A DNA stretch of 36,526 nucleotides from Armatimonadetes bacterium CG06_land_8_20_14_3_00_66_21 (GCA_002779825.1 PEVN01000373.1:1-36526), one strand, 5' to 3'; positions 1-8,314 are shown, counted from the first letter of the stretch. Translations and numbers: made by a program. The notes: generated by a model from the letters alone, not told the origin.

Positions 1-150
1 GACAACGGGGCGACATGGTCGCAGAGCGTGGTGCTGGAAGATGAGCCGGGGGAGTACTCGTACCCGGCGGTGATCGCTGTGGAAGGCGGCGTTGCCGTCA
101 GCTACACTTGGCGCCGGGAGCGAGTGGCTTACTGGCGAGGCACACTGTGA
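1..150 (+). CDS. Sialidase (BNR-repeat) family protein, C-terminal end, 5' partial
   Basis: The first 49 codons are open in frame 1 and end with TGA at 148-150. The peptide reads DNGATWSQS, then LEDEPGEYSYPAVI and VSYTWRRERVAYW. This is the recognisable last blade of exo-alpha-sialidase/neuraminidase-like six-bladed propellers: an Asp-box (S/D-x-D-N-G-x-T-W), then the GEYSYPA segment and the VTYTW+R+RI strand before the C-terminus. The family removes terminal sialic acid or related sugars, or binds glycans, and is usually secreted. The start, any signal peptide and the catalytic Arg/Tyr/Glu residues lie outside the window, so activity cannot be judged. It sits 20 bases before the next gene on the same strand. 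Confidence 0.7.
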   Translation, partial: DNGATWSQSVVLEDEPGEYSYPAVIAVEGGVAVSYTWRRERVAYWRGTL

Positions 151-170
151 CACGACGGTTGGAGGGACTC

Positions 171-647
171 ATGTCAATGGCTGACGAAACCATCCGCCTC
201 AAGCCCCACCACTTCCTCGACCTCCTGCGCGACCTCGGCGCGGGCAGGTCATTCAGCTCTCCGCCCGGCTACGGCCACGCCGTTCCCCAAGTCGCCGCAG
301 CCCTGCAAGCCAATCCCGACGTGCTGCTGGAACTCACCGCTGGCATCGACGACATCTGCGCCCCCTGCACCCACAACGTCAACGGCGCGTGCGACGACCT
401 GATCGGTCGCTACGACCCGCCCGTGTCGAAAGACGAGTACAACCGCCGTCTCGATGAACGCTGGTGCGAGCGCCTCGGCCTCGGGGAAGGCCACCGGATG
501 ACCGCCCGCGCGTTCTGCCTGCTCGCCAGCGCAAAGATGGGCGACTTGCGGACGATCTATCTGGAGCGCGGGGAAGCCGAGACGCAAGCCCGGCAGGAGG
601 AAGTGCTGAGAGGGGTCGAGGTGTTTCTGGCGCTGCCGAGGAGGTAG
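171..647 (+). CDS. DUF1284-like cysteine protein (possible Fe-S binding)
   Basis: This 158-residue protein opens with the IRLKPHH motif typical of DUF1284 proteins. It has cysteines in a DDICAPC...NGAC pattern (C63, C66, C74) and a further ERWCERLGL motif (C99), followed by a helical tail. In DUF1284 the conserved His pair and the CxPC...C cysteines are thought to bind metal or an iron-sulfur cluster; the biochemical role is unknown. I chose the ATG at 171 because GGAGGG at 161-166 precedes it, and because a start at 108 would run through the sialidase end. ATG 177 is a possible alternative. The gene is convergent with the reverse-strand pair ending at 694. Family assignment rests on motifs only. 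Confidence 0.65.
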   Translation: MSMADETIRLKPHHFLDLLRDLGAGRSFSSPPGYGHAVPQVAAALQANPDVLLELTAGIDDICAPCTHNVNGACDDLIGRYDPPVSKDEYNRRLDERWCERLGLGEGHRMTARAFCLLASAKMGDLRTIYLERGEAETQARQEEVLRGVEVFLALPRR

Positions 648-693
648 GGCTCGCACGAGACAAGGCGGCGCTTTCGTGCGCGGTGGTAGCTGC

Positions 694-1041
694 CTACTGG
701 TTCAGCAAGCCGGACCATTCGAGGACCTGGTTCGAGCGCTGGCGAGCGTCGCGAGCGACCTCTTCCCGCGCCCGTGCGTCGAGGGAGAGACCCGCCCACC
801 GATGCTGCCACAAGGCCAACTCCACCTGTAAGCGAACCAGCTCTGGCTGGACGTCTGGTTCGACCTCTGCACCGGTCCACTCGATGAAGTGCTTGCTTTC
901 GTCGATTACCGAGAACGCCATGGGCAGCCCGCCCTCCTCCGCAATGCAGGTGCTGATCCTGGCGAGGTTTGAGGCGAGGTTGCCGAGACGGATGGGCACC
1001 GCGTCTCTGAGGTACCGGGTCTTGCGCTCGGGAGGAGTCAT
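694..1041 (-). CDS. Hypothetical protein (115 aa), co-transcribed with DUF5674-like gene
   Basis: A 115-residue, mainly helical soluble protein with no signal peptide or membrane segment. I do not recognise a family. Its ATG overlaps the stop of the upstream DUF5674-like gene by four bases (TCAT read on the + strand at 1038-1041), the classic sign of translational coupling. Conserved-looking features are the N-terminal basic stretch, a Trp-rich middle and C-terminal half (IEWTG, LWQHRW, EWSG) and many Arg/Glu pairs. The length and the coupling suggest a small two-gene cassette, possibly a toxin-antitoxin-like or regulatory pair, but nothing in the sequence proves that. Confidence 0.6.
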   Translation of the reverse strand: MTPPERKTRYLRDAVPIRLGNLASNLARISTCIAEEGGLPMAFSVIDESKHFIEWTGAEVEPDVQPELVRLQVELALWQHRWAGLSLDARAREEVARDARQRSNQVLEWSGLLNQ

Positions 1042-1376
1042 GGTGCCATCCGCTCCTTCACGATCTGCTCGATGGTTGCCCGAAGATCCCGATCCTGTAT
1101 CACCATGGACATGTTCCCCTGTCGGGGACGAATGTTGATCAGCGACTCGAAGGCGACCTCCTGGCTGTGCGGCTTCCAGTCTGCACCCCAGACGTCTTCC
1201 TGGCGGCTGCCGGCGTCGAGGAGCACAGCCTCGCAGTCCGCGTGCATCTCACCACCACCAGCCACCAGTCTGCGCCGCACGTCCACGGCCAGCTTGGCGT
1301 AGTTTCCCAGAGCTTCCAGCATTTCGGCCATCTGCTCGGGAGTCGGCTTCTCGTTGCTGAACAGGTGTATCTTCAT
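1038..1376 (-). CDS. DUF5674 family protein
   Basis: A 112-residue protein matching my recollection of the DUF5674 pattern: an initial MKIHLF strand, a helix with EQMAEMLEALGNYAKLAVD, then RRRLVAGGGEMHADCE, a GSRQEDVWGADW segment and a SLINIRPRQGN motif near the C-terminus. The conserved His, Asp and Cys in the GEMHADCE motif suggest a binding or catalytic site, but no function is established for the family that I know of. It is the first gene of a reverse-strand pair and overlaps the start of the 115-residue gene by four bases. A good promoter lies about 80 bases upstream. Confidence 0.7.
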   Translation of the reverse strand: MKIHLFSNEKPTPEQMAEMLEALGNYAKLAVDVRRRLVAGGGEMHADCEAVLLDAGSRQEDVWGADWKPHSQEVAFESLINIRPRQGNMSMVIQDRDLRATIEQIVKERMAP

Positions 1377-1454
1377 GTCCCGTCGCCCTTCTCTGTGCTT
1401 CCCGTGTCTTCGTGGTGAGATCGTTCATCCGCCCTTCTGTCCCAAGCGATCCCG

Positions 1455-1483
1455 ATTGTAACACCTGAGCCGGACCCCACCAA
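1455..1483 (-). promoter_or_regulatory. Sigma70-type promoter for the DUF5674-like gene pair
   Basis: On the reverse strand TTGGTG (1483-1478) and TACAAT (1460-1455) are separated by exactly 17 bases, and a TG extension one base before the -10 box strengthens it. Transcription would start near 1448 and leave a leader of roughly 70 bases before the ATG at 1376. Confidence 0.5.
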
Positions 1484-1591
1484 CTGCTCGGCGTGGGCAA
1501 GCGCGCGAGACGGCCGTTTCCACCACGCGCAAGGGTTTGCAGTCCGAGACGCCAACCAGTGGCGGGTCAGCATAGCCGTGGAGGTCTTCCC

Positions 1592-2734
1592 ATGCTACCC
1601 AAGGAACGTGTCCTGGCTGCGTTCGAGCACCGGCCGTATGATCAGGTCCCGCTGTACCAGGCGGGCTTCTCCTCGCAGGTTGCGAGCTACATACTGGGAC
1701 GACCGGACGCGCACATCGGCGGCGGCATCCAGCAATGGCGGGAGTCGCAGGCGCTCTGGGAAGGCGAGCAGGCCCACCAGGAGTTCCTGGAACGCTGCAA
1801 CCAGGACGCGCTGGATCTGAGTGACAAACTCGAGCTGGACTACGTGCGCCCGTCGTACTGGCGGATGCCGGAGAAGCCGACGGCAAAGCTGGACGAGTAC
1901 ACGTACCAGTACGGCGACCCCAACGGCGCCTACCGGATCATGCGCGTGGATCCGGCTACCGAGCTGTACCAGGTCGTCGAGCAGCAGCCGGACCCTGAGC
2001 CGACGCTGGAGGACATCGAGCGGGGAGTGGAGGCGGCTGAAAGCGCCCTGGCGAGCTTCCAGCCTCCCACGGACGTCGGCGCCGACATCAAGGCCGCCAA
2101 GGAACGCTTCCCCGATCGGGCGGTGCCGGTGGGCGGCGCGGGACTGGGTATCTCCAACCGGTCGCAGGTTTGGCTGGAGGCGGTCGTGCTGCGCCCCGAC
2201 CTGGTCGGCCGCTATCTGGAGTGCCAGACCGGCCGCGCCGAGAAGACCTGTGAAGCGATGGCGCGGCTCGGTCACCCGTTCCTCCTGGGCGGAGGCGACT
2301 TCGCCTCCAACCGCGGCCCCAACTACTCGCCCAAGTCATTCCACGAGCTGATGGCGCCACGGCTGAAGCGGATCACCGAAGCCTGCAACCGCGCCGGCGG
2401 CTTCCACATGTTCGCTAGCGACGGCAACCTGTGGCCGGTGGCGGAGGATCTGTTTCAGGTCGCCCACATCGACGCGTTCTACGAGATCGACGGCAACTTC
2501 ATGGACCTCCGCGAACTGCGCGGGCGCTACCCCGACCTGACCTTACTGGGCAACATCCGCTCGGCCACGCTGCACAAAGGCAGCAAGGCCGAAGTCATCG
2601 CTGAGACGCGCGCCTGCATGGAGGCGGCGAAGGAGTTGGGCAGCATGATCATTGGCTGCTCCAACCAAGTTGTGGCCGGCACGCCCGAGGAGAACTTCTG
2701 GGCGATGATGGAGACGATGCACGCGCTGAAGTGA
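1592..2734 (+). CDS. Uroporphyrinogen decarboxylase (URO-D) family protein, non-HemE type
   Basis: A 380-residue TIM-barrel protein of the URO-D superfamily, which includes HemE and corrinoid methyltransferases such as MtaA/CmuA. Family features are the N-terminal MLPKERVLAAFEH helix, GGGDFASNRGPNYSPKSFHE (the D/N...SP..F pattern before strand 6), FHMFASDGNLWPV and LLGNIRSATLHKGS...VIAETRACME at the C-terminus. It lacks the HemE arginine-rich N-terminal signature and the H-x-C zinc motif of methylcobamide:CoM methyltransferases (here H-M-F), so neither reaction can be assigned. ATG 1592 was chosen for GGAGG at 1580-1584; the frame is open upstream to 1493 without coding character. It is a single-gene unit between reverse-strand genes. 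Confidence 0.8.
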   Translation: MLPKERVLAAFEHRPYDQVPLYQAGFSSQVASYILGRPDAHIGGGIQQWRESQALWEGEQAHQEFLERCNQDALDLSDKLELDYVRPSYWRMPEKPTAKLDEYTYQYGDPNGAYRIMRVDPATELYQVVEQQPDPEPTLEDIERGVEAAESALASFQPPTDVGADIKAAKERFPDRAVPVGGAGLGISNRSQVWLEAVVLRPDLVGRYLECQTGRAEKTCEAMARLGHPFLLGGGDFASNRGPNYSPKSFHELMAPRLKRITEACNRAGGFHMFASDGNLWPVAEDLFQVAHIDAFYEIDGNFMDLRELRGRYPDLTLLGNIRSATLHKGSKAEVIAETRACMEAAKELGSMIIGCSNQVVAGTPEENFWAMMETMHALK

Positions 2735-2754
2735 GCGCGGGCGATGGCGGGCTT

Positions 2755-3873
2755 TCAGTCCCGCTCTTCCACCCGCATCTGCGTAGTGACTTGCCGACCG
2801 TCGCGGACAAACCGGGTGGTGAGGTCCGCGCCGATTCGCTGCCGACGGGCAAGTCGTATCAGCCCTTCTGCAGAGCGGACAGACTGCCCGGCAAACGATA
2901 CGATCACGTCATGCCGCTGAAGCCCTGACTTGGCCGCGGGCCCGCCGGGGAGGATCCCCCGGATCAACGCGCCCGCCCGCGTGCGCAGGTTGAGCAGGTG
3001 GGCGTCGTCTTCGGAGACATCGTCGACGCTGATCCCCAGGTACGCTCGGTGCCCCCGCCCGTTGCGGGTCATTTCGTCGACCACCGTGTGGACATCCTCA
3101 ATGGGGACGGCAAAGCCGGCACCCGCCGTGTCCGGCGACTGACCGTAGACGCTGGTGCACAGACCCACTACTTCGCCGTTCAGGTTGACCAACGGACCGC
3201 CCGCGTTGTCTGCGGGGAGGGCTGCGTCTGTCTGGAGCAGGTTGTCGTAGCTACGGTCTTTGAGCGCGACCGGCCGTCCCTTCGTGCTGATCACTCCGAC
3301 GCTGGCCGTCGGCTCGAATTCTGCGCACGGGTTGCCCAGCGCAACGACCCATTCCCCGGTCTGAAGCAGCGCCGAATCACCCAACGAGGCGGCGGGCAGG
3401 TCCTCCTCGCCCCCGATCTTGAGCACGGCTATGTCTGAGGCACGGTGAGAGCCGATGAGCTTGGCGGCGAACTCCCGGTCATCCGCCAGCCGGACGCGGA
3501 ACGACTTGAGTTCCGCCACGGCGTCCTGGCTGGTGACTATGTACCCGCGGTCGTCGAACAGGAAGCCGGAGGCGCCCACTGCCGGCGACTTGGGGGAGTC
3601 GGCATATGCCGGGCCGCCGTTGCGGATGTTGACCAAGGAGGGAGTGATCCGCTTGACGGCCGCTGCGATGGCGTCCTGGTCGGTGAGGACGACCGACGCC
3701 GTCTCTGGGGTCAGTTGGTCGAGGTGGGTGGGTGCGGGCGACGGCCGCTTGAGGGGTAGGCGATCCGAGAGGCCGGGCAGCAGCAGGTAGATTGCGCCGG
3801 CCGCGCCGGCGAAGCCAGCGACGGCAATCAGCGCAAGGGCGCAGAGGTACTTGAGGCAGCGGAAGAATCGCAC
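2755..3873 (-). CDS. HtrA/DegP-like protein with PDZ domain, catalytic residues lost (pseudoprotease)
   Basis: A 372-residue protein with an N-terminal membrane anchor or uncleaved signal (residues about 9-33), a trypsin-like domain (about 65-265) and one PDZ domain (about 277-368). The layout is that of periplasmic, membrane-anchored DegS/HtrA serine proteases. The catalytic His in the usual TNNHVV motif is Asp117 (TSQDAV). The Asp is kept (Asp147 in SDIAVLKI). The Ser of GNSGGPL is Ala224 (DNAGGPL). Two triad residues are therefore gone while the surrounding fold motifs remain, so it should lack serine protease activity and may act as a scaffold or PDZ peptide sensor. The start is GTG at 3873 with no clear ribosome site. 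It is the last gene of the riboflavin operon, 45 bases after ribH. Confidence 0.85.
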   Translation of the reverse strand: MRFFRCLKYLCALALIAVAGFAGAAGAIYLLLPGLSDRLPLKRPSPAPTHLDQLTPETASVVLTDQDAIAAAVKRITPSLVNIRNGGPAYADSPKSPAVGASGFLFDDRGYIVTSQDAVAELKSFRVRLADDREFAAKLIGSHRASDIAVLKIGGEEDLPAASLGDSALLQTGEWVVALGNPCAEFEPTASVGVISTKGRPVALKDRSYDNLLQTDAALPADNAGGPLVNLNGEVVGLCTSVYGQSPDTAGAGFAVPIEDVHTVVDEMTRNGRGHRAYLGISVDDVSEDDAHLLNLRTRAGALIRGILPGGPAAKSGLQRHDVIVSFAGQSVRSAEGLIRLARRQRIGADLTTRFVRDGRQVTTQMRVEERD

Positions 3874-3918
3874 GGGATCAGGTGACGCTCAACGGCTAAG
3901 CAAAGCAGGACTTTGCCT

Positions 3919-4389
3919 TCAGGGCAGTTCCCTGAGCAGGTTCGCCATCTCGATGGCTGCCGTCGCCGCGTCCCCCCCCCGATTCCCGGCTCGGAGGCCG
4001 GCGCGCTCGATTGCCTGCTCGAGGGTATCGGTGGTCACAATCCCGTAGATGACCGGCACGCCCGACGCCAGGGAGATCTGCGCGATGCCCTTTGCCGATT
4101 CGCCGGCCACATAGTCAAAGTGCGGCGTTTGCCCGCGGATGACGGCTCCCAAGCACACGACGGCGTCGTACTTGCCGGACTCAGCCAGTCGCTTGGCGAC
4201 CAGTGGAATCTCGAAGGCGCCGGGCACCCACGCCGTCTCGATGGCGTCCCCTGCAACGCCGTGGCGCTCCAAGGCGTCCCGGGCGCCGCTCAGCAGTCGC
4301 CCGGACACCAGCTCGTTGAACCGGCTGACCACGAGGCTGACTTTGAGCCCTTCGCCGATCAGTTTCCCTTCGTACGTCTTGCCAGACAT
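3919..4389 (-). CDS. ribH: 6,7-dimethyl-8-ribityllumazine synthase
   Basis: RibH condenses 5-amino-6-ribitylamino-uracil with 3,4-dihydroxy-2-butanone 4-phosphate to give lumazine, the penultimate step of riboflavin synthesis, usually as a 60-mer or pentamer. The 156-residue protein has the family landmarks: [12 protein letters not shown] at the N-terminus, [29 protein letters not shown] with the catalytic His, and [17 protein letters not shown] before the C-terminal helix [20 protein letters not shown] 4389 was chosen over 4407 because GGAGG sits five bases upstream of it and it gives the usual family length. It lies between ribBA (55 bases) and the HtrA-like gene in a reverse-strand operon. 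Confidence 0.95.
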   Translation of the reverse strand: MSGKTYEGKLIGEGLKVSLVVSRFNELVSGRLLSGARDALERHGVAGDAIETAWVPGAFEIPLVAKRLAESGKYDAVVCLGAVIRGQTPHFDYVAGESAKGIAQISLASGVPVIYGIVTTDTLEQAIERAGLRAGNRGGDAATAAIEMANLLRELP

Positions 4390-4444
4390 GGTTTCCTCCG
4401 TGGGCAAACAGGGGACGTCCCAGACCTATTCGACCGGCACTGGC

Positions 4445-5695
4445 TCATCCCTTCAGCAGGTGCCCCATCTTCTCTTTCTTCGTTTGCAGGTAGTAGCGGT
4501 TCTCTTCCCGGGGTGGAATCTCGATAGGCACGCGCTCTACAACCTCGAGACCATACCCGTCGAGACCGATCACCTTCTTGGGGTTGTTGGTCAGCAGGCG
4601 CATCTTGCGAATGCCCAGCTCGCGCAGCACTTGGGCGCCGATGCCGTAGTCACGCAGGTCGGGCGCAAACCCCAGCTCCACATTTGCCTCCACCGTGTCG
4701 CGCCCCTGGTCTGCCAGGGCATACGCGCGGATCTTGTGGAGGATGCCGATGCCGCGCCCCTCATGGTGGTGGATGTACAGGATGACCCCCGCACCCTCCG
4801 CCTGGATCCTCGCCATGGCTGCATGAAGCTGCTCGCCGCAATCGCACCGGGTGGAGTGCAGCACGTCACCCGTCAGGCAGCCCGAGTGGACGCGAACCAG
4901 TACCGGTTCCTCCGAGACGATCTCCCCGGCCACCAACGCCAAGTATGCCTGCGCGTCCACAATGCTCTCGTAAGCGACGCACGTGAACTCGCCGACGCTG
5001 GTGGGCAGCTTGGCGGAGGCAACGTGGCGGATTAGCTTCTCGGTGCGGCTGCGGTGGCTGATGAGGTCGGCGATGTTGAGTAGTTTGAGACCATGCTCAA
5101 CGGCGTACCGTTCGAGTTCTGCGAGGCTCATGATGACGCCGTCTTCTCGCATGATCTCGCAGATCACCGCGCAGGGCTGGAGACCCGCCATTCGGGCCAG
5201 GTCGACAGCCGCCTCGGTGTGTCCCACGCGGACGAGAACGCCACCCTCACGGGCACGGATGGGGTTGACGTGCCCGGGGCGAAGGAGGTCGCGGGGCTCG
5301 GAGCGGGGATCTGCCAGCGCCTGCACCGTGCGCAGCCGGTCTGCCAGTGAACTGCCGGTGACCGTGCCTTCCCGGGCATCGATCGGCTCCGCGTAGCCCG
5401 CGTGCGCTTGCTGCTCCGGTGCACCGGGCAGCAGGGGAATGGCGAGCCGATCCAGGATCTCGCCGTCGGCCGGGACGTACATCAGCCCGCGTCCTTCGGC
5501 GACCATAAACCGCATGGAGTCCAAGGTCAACTTGTCGGCCGCCATCACCAGGTTGCCGTGGTTGCGCAGATCCCGATCGTCTACCAGGATCAGGAACCGC
5601 CCAGCGCGCACCTCTTCGAGGGCCTCGTCGATGGGGACGAAGGGCGCAGAGGACAGGTGTTCGGCCTCGGTTGCGGCAGTGCTACTCAATTCCAT
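4445..5695 (-). CDS. ribBA: Bifunctional-type RibBA: DHBP synthase domain (degenerate) plus GTP cyclohydrolase II
   Basis: A 416-residue protein with a DHBP synthase domain (about 20-215) and a GTP cyclohydrolase II domain (about 220-412), the two entry enzymes of riboflavin synthesis. The cyclohydrolase half looks intact: zinc cysteines C273, C284, C286 ([17 protein letters not shown]), HHEGRGIG and [12 protein letters not shown]. In the synthase half [10 protein letters not shown] (His159) and VICEIM (Glu180) are kept. The Mg-binding acidic loop, normally DDEDRENEGD, reads [10 protein letters not shown] (39-48), losing the two Glu and the final Asp. Synthase activity is therefore doubtful. 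The start ATG 5695 overlaps the end of ribE by 14 bases, and a GAGGGAG site lies just upstream of it. Confidence 0.92.
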   Translation of the reverse strand: MELSSTAATEAEHLSSAPFVPIDEALEEVRAGRFLILVDDRDLRNHGNLVMAADKLTLDSMRFMVAEGRGLMYVPADGEILDRLAIPLLPGAPEQQAHAGYAEPIDAREGTVTGSSLADRLRTVQALADPRSEPRDLLRPGHVNPIRAREGGVLVRVGHTEAAVDLARMAGLQPCAVICEIMREDGVIMSLAELERYAVEHGLKLLNIADLISHRSRTEKLIRHVASAKLPTSVGEFTCVAYESIVDAQAYLALVAGEIVSEEPVLVRVHSGCLTGDVLHSTRCDCGEQLHAAMARIQAEGAGVILYIHHHEGRGIGILHKIRAYALADQGRDTVEANVELGFAPDLRDYGIGAQVLRELGIRKMRLLTNNPKKVIGLDGYGLEVVERVPIEIPPREENRYYLQTKKEKMGHLLKG

Positions 5696-6335
5696 GCTCC
5701 CTCAGGAACTCCGGGGTGAGGCGGGACGTGGACGCGCTGCCAGCCTCTTGGTGGCCGAGTAGTCGCTCCACGTACTTGGCAAGGATGTCCACTTCGAGGT
5801 TGACTCGGTCGCCGACGACGAGGTCGCCCAAGGTCGTGACTTGGCGCGTGTGGGGAATCAGCGAGACGGTGAAGCCGTGGTCAGTTGCGTCTACCACGGT
5901 CAGGCTGACGCCGTCCACTGTGATCCAGCCCTTCTCCACCAAGTAGCGACAGAGGCTGCGGTCACATTCGACAAACGGGAGCGTCGAGTGCGCCCGGCGT
6001 TCCAGCCGGGCGACGACGCCGAGACCATCAACATGCCCGTTCACCAGATGACCGCCGAAGCGGCCCGTCGGCTGCATCGCTCGCTCGAGGTTCACCTTCG
6101 AGCTGCTGGACAGGCGACCGAGGTTCGTCCGAGCCAGGGTCTCCTCTACGGCCGTTGTGCGAAAGCCGGTTGCGTCCACGTCGGTCACGGTCAGACACGC
6201 ACCGTTGACGGCGACGCTGTCGCCGAGGTGCAGATCGTCCAGCAGGGCGGGTGCGGCAACGCTCAGTTCCGCCGAGTCGCCACTGCGCGCGATCGACCGA
6301 ATGCTGCCGATTTGCTCGATGATTCCAGTGAACAT
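5682..6335 (-). CDS. ribE: Riboflavin synthase alpha chain
   Basis: This enzyme dismutates two lumazine molecules to riboflavin and 5-amino-6-ribitylaminouracil. The 217-residue protein starts with the invariant [10 protein letters not shown] and consists of two homologous lumazine-binding beta-barrels (about 1-95 and 96-195). The first shows [14 protein letters not shown] and the second [15 protein letters not shown]; between them is [16 protein letters not shown]. The C-terminal helix is [14 protein letters not shown]. Length is normal. No clear ribosome site precedes ATG 6335, but the family-invariant N-terminus fixes the start. It is 61 bases after ribD and overlaps ribBA by 14 bases, so translation of the two is probably coupled. 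Confidence 0.95.
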   Translation of the reverse strand: MFTGIIEQIGSIRSIARSGDSAELSVAAPALLDDLHLGDSVAVNGACLTVTDVDATGFRTTAVEETLARTNLGRLSSSSKVNLERAMQPTGRFGGHLVNGHVDGLGVVARLERRAHSTLPFVECDRSLCRYLVEKGWITVDGVSLTVVDATDHGFTVSLIPHTRQVTTLGDLVVGDRVNLEVDILAKYVERLLGHQEAGSASTSRLTPEFLREHGIE

Positions 6336-6396
6336 GGGAGGCAGTGCGGCCAGCGGGTAGTGCGGGACCGGAGCCTGTGCCGGGAACGCGTCGCGG

Positions 6397-7509
6397 CTAC
6401 GGCAGGTAGCCGACTACCAGGAAGTCAGTGCCAAGGCGCTCGACCATCGCGTGGCGAAGTTGGAGCGCGTCTGCCACCACGGTGACTCCTTCGCCACCGA
6501 TGGCAGTCAGCGACTCCGTCCCCCCGATGATCTTCGGCGCGTAGAAGAACGCCACTTTGTCGACGACACCAGCTTCGAGGGCGCTGGTTGCAAGCCTACT
6601 GCCACCCTCGATCAGGACGCTGGTGACACCGCGCTGCGCCAACAGGGCCAGCGCCTCATGGAGGTCGAGCCCCCTTGCAGTCGTGGCGACTGTGAGGACC
6701 TGAACGCCGGCGCGCTGCAGCCGGCACACCCGGGAGGCGGGCGCTGCGGAGCCGCAGACAAGGAACCGTGGCGCGTCAGCCGAGGCCAGTGCCTGCGCGG
6801 CAACCGGCGTCTGCGCTCGGGCGTCCACTACCACCCGGGCGGGGTGCTTCCCCTGGCGGTTCCCGGGGAGTCGCGTCGTGAGGCGTGGGTCGTCTTGTGC
6901 GACGGTCCCGCGGCCGACCATGATCGCGTCATGCTCGTGTCGCAGTTGGTGCGCCCGAGCGCGGGCGAAGGGGCTGGTGATCCACTTTGAGTCGCCCGTG
7001 CGCGTGGCGATCTTGCCGTCCAACGACAGGGCAAGTTTCAGCGTCACGAACGGTCGTCCGGTCGTGATGAACTTGGTGAAGTCCTCATTGAGCCGCTGCG
7101 CACGCTCTCGGCACACTCCGGTGACCACCTGGCGACCCGCCCGGCGGAGCTTCCGCAGACCGCGACCGCGCACTCTTGGGTTCGGGTCCGCCATCGCCAC
7201 AACGACCCGCGACACGCCGCTCTCAAGCACGCGGTCGACGCACGGTGGGGTCCGGCCAAAGTGGGAGCACGGCTCCAACGTGACGTAAAGGGCGGCGCCT
7301 TCGGCCCGCGGCCCAGCGCGTCGCAGCGCAGTCGCCTCGGCATGGGCGCTCCCGGCGCGAGGGTGGTATCCGCGCCCGACAACCCGCCCGGCCTGTACCA
7401 CGAGCGCGCCGACGCAGGGGTTGGGGCTAGTCCATCCCTTGCCCTTGGCTGCAAGGTCCAGAGCCTCTTCCATAAAGGCAAGATCGACTGGGGAGGGGGT
7501 GTTACTCAC
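6397..7509 (-). CDS. ribD: Riboflavin biosynthesis deaminase/reductase
   Basis: RibD deaminates 2,5-diamino-6-ribosylamino-pyrimidinone phosphate and reduces the ribosyl group with NADPH. The 370-residue protein has an N-terminal zinc deaminase domain (about 9-150) with HAEATAL and PCSHFGRTPPC zinc motifs, and a C-terminal reductase domain (about 150-370) with TLKLALSLDGKIAT, SKWITS, HDAIMVGRGTVAQDDP and LIEGGSRLATS. Both active sites look complete. Translation starts at GTG 7509, overlapping the stop of the upstream membrane protein gene by eight bases. It is the second gene of the operon that continues to ribE, ribBA and ribH. Confidence 0.95.
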   Translation of the reverse strand: MSNTPSPVDLAFMEEALDLAAKGKGWTSPNPCVGALVVQAGRVVGRGYHPRAGSAHAEATALRRAGPRAEGAALYVTLEPCSHFGRTPPCVDRVLESGVSRVVVAMADPNPRVRGRGLRKLRRAGRQVVTGVCRERAQRLNEDFTKFITTGRPFVTLKLALSLDGKIATRTGDSKWITSPFARARAHQLRHEHDAIMVGRGTVAQDDPRLTTRLPGNRQGKHPARVVVDARAQTPVAAQALASADAPRFLVCGSAAPASRVCRLQRAGVQVLTVATTARGLDLHEALALLAQRGVTSVLIEGGSRLATSALEAGVVDKVAFFYAPKIIGGTESLTAIGGEGVTVVADALQLRHAMVERLGTDFLVVGYLP

Positions 7510-7939
7510 CAGGCATCGCCTCAGCCTCGTGCGCCTTCACTTGAAGGCTCGCCTGGCGGCCGGCCGCGTCTGCGTGCTCGTGGATGAACCGCGCCATGTC
7601 CCGCCGGAGCGCAAGCTCGTGCTCGCGCCGGGCGCGGCTGAGGGTCCTTAGGTCGAGCAGGCTCATGACCACCGGGACCGCGCTGAGCACGCCGAACGTG
7701 ATCCAGTAGGCGGCGAACAGTGCGAGACTGGTGAAGTCCACCACGTACACTCCCAGGCACATCATGAGGACCAATCCGTACAAGACCGCCGCTCCGGTCA
7801 CCCGGTACCGGAACTGCGCTGGGCCCACCAAGGAGTTGCCATGGCGATAGGAGTACCATTCCCTGATGACGAGGAAGGTCACCACGCCCGTCATGACGAC
7901 GGCGAAGAGCGCCACCACGAGTTCCCCCGAGGTCTCCAC
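7502..7939 (-). CDS. Small membrane protein, first gene of riboflavin operon
   Basis: A 145-residue protein with three likely membrane helices (residues about 6-25, 48-67 and 70-95) and a charged, helical C-terminal tail of about 45 residues (RARREHELALRRDMARFIHEH) that probably lies in the cytoplasm. I do not recognise a family. Because it overlaps ribD by eight bases and has a promoter about 65 bases upstream, it is almost certainly transcribed with the riboflavin genes. It does not resemble known riboflavin transporters (RibU, RibM, ImpX), which are larger and have more membrane segments, so a transport role is not supported. Confidence 0.7.
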   Translation of the reverse strand: METSGELVVALFAVVMTGVVTFLVIREWYSYRHGNSLVGPAQFRYRVTGAAVLYGLVLMMCLGVYVVDFTSLALFAAYWITFGVLSAVPVVMSLLDLRTLSRARREHELALRRDMARFIHEHADAAGRQASLQVKAHEAEAMPGE

Positions 7940-8314
7940 AGAAGATCACCGCTTTTCCACAGGTTCCCGCACTTCGGCCCCACAGAGCAGCCGATGCGCG
8001 GAGAGGATACCATATGCCCCGCAGCGCCACAAGCTGGGCGAATCCCGGCAGTTGCGCCGGCCCGGTGGCTGCCAACCTCCCGGCTCTGTGCCCTCTCCCA
8101 ACGGGTGCAGAGAGGCTCCGTCAGTGAGCGGCTGCGCGCTTTTGCACGCCTTTTCCACACCTGTTGAAAACATGACCTACCACGGCTTCGCGGGTTGTGT
8201 CACGGATTGCCTTTGGGGCCCCATGGGCATCGGCCAGCGTTGCCGGTACCCATGCCGACTCTGGGAAGGAGACCGGCCAAAGTGCCCGTAGAGGCGCACA
8301 CGGGTACCTCGACT
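7940..8314. other. Intergenic region with promoter and DnaA-box-like 9-mers, no gene
   Basis: This 375-base gap separates the riboflavin operon start from the end of the epimerase gene, both on the reverse strand. It holds the promoter annotated at 8004-8032 and two exact matches to the DnaA-box consensus TTWTNCACA (TTTTCCACA at 7953-7961 and 8151-8159), plus TTTTGCACG at 8140-8148. I looked for an FMN riboswitch and found none. No open frame here has coding character. Confidence 0.4.
8004..8032 (-). promoter_or_regulatory. Promoter of the riboflavin operon
   Basis: On the reverse strand TTGTGG (8032-8027) is followed after 17 bases by TATCCT (8009-8004), with a TGG extension directly before the -10 box. 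The leader to the ATG at 7939 would be about 60 bases. The CATATGGTATC core also occurs at the GH-A hydrolase promoter near 11960. Confidence 0.4.

Noticed and set aside
1592-2734. True HemE (uroporphyrinogen decarboxylase)
   Set aside because: The N-terminal Arg-rich porphyrin-binding signature is absent; the same holds for the genes at 26650 and 30807.
7940-8314. FMN riboswitch upstream of the riboflavin operon
   Set aside because: The conserved RFN core segments are not recognisable on the reverse strand.
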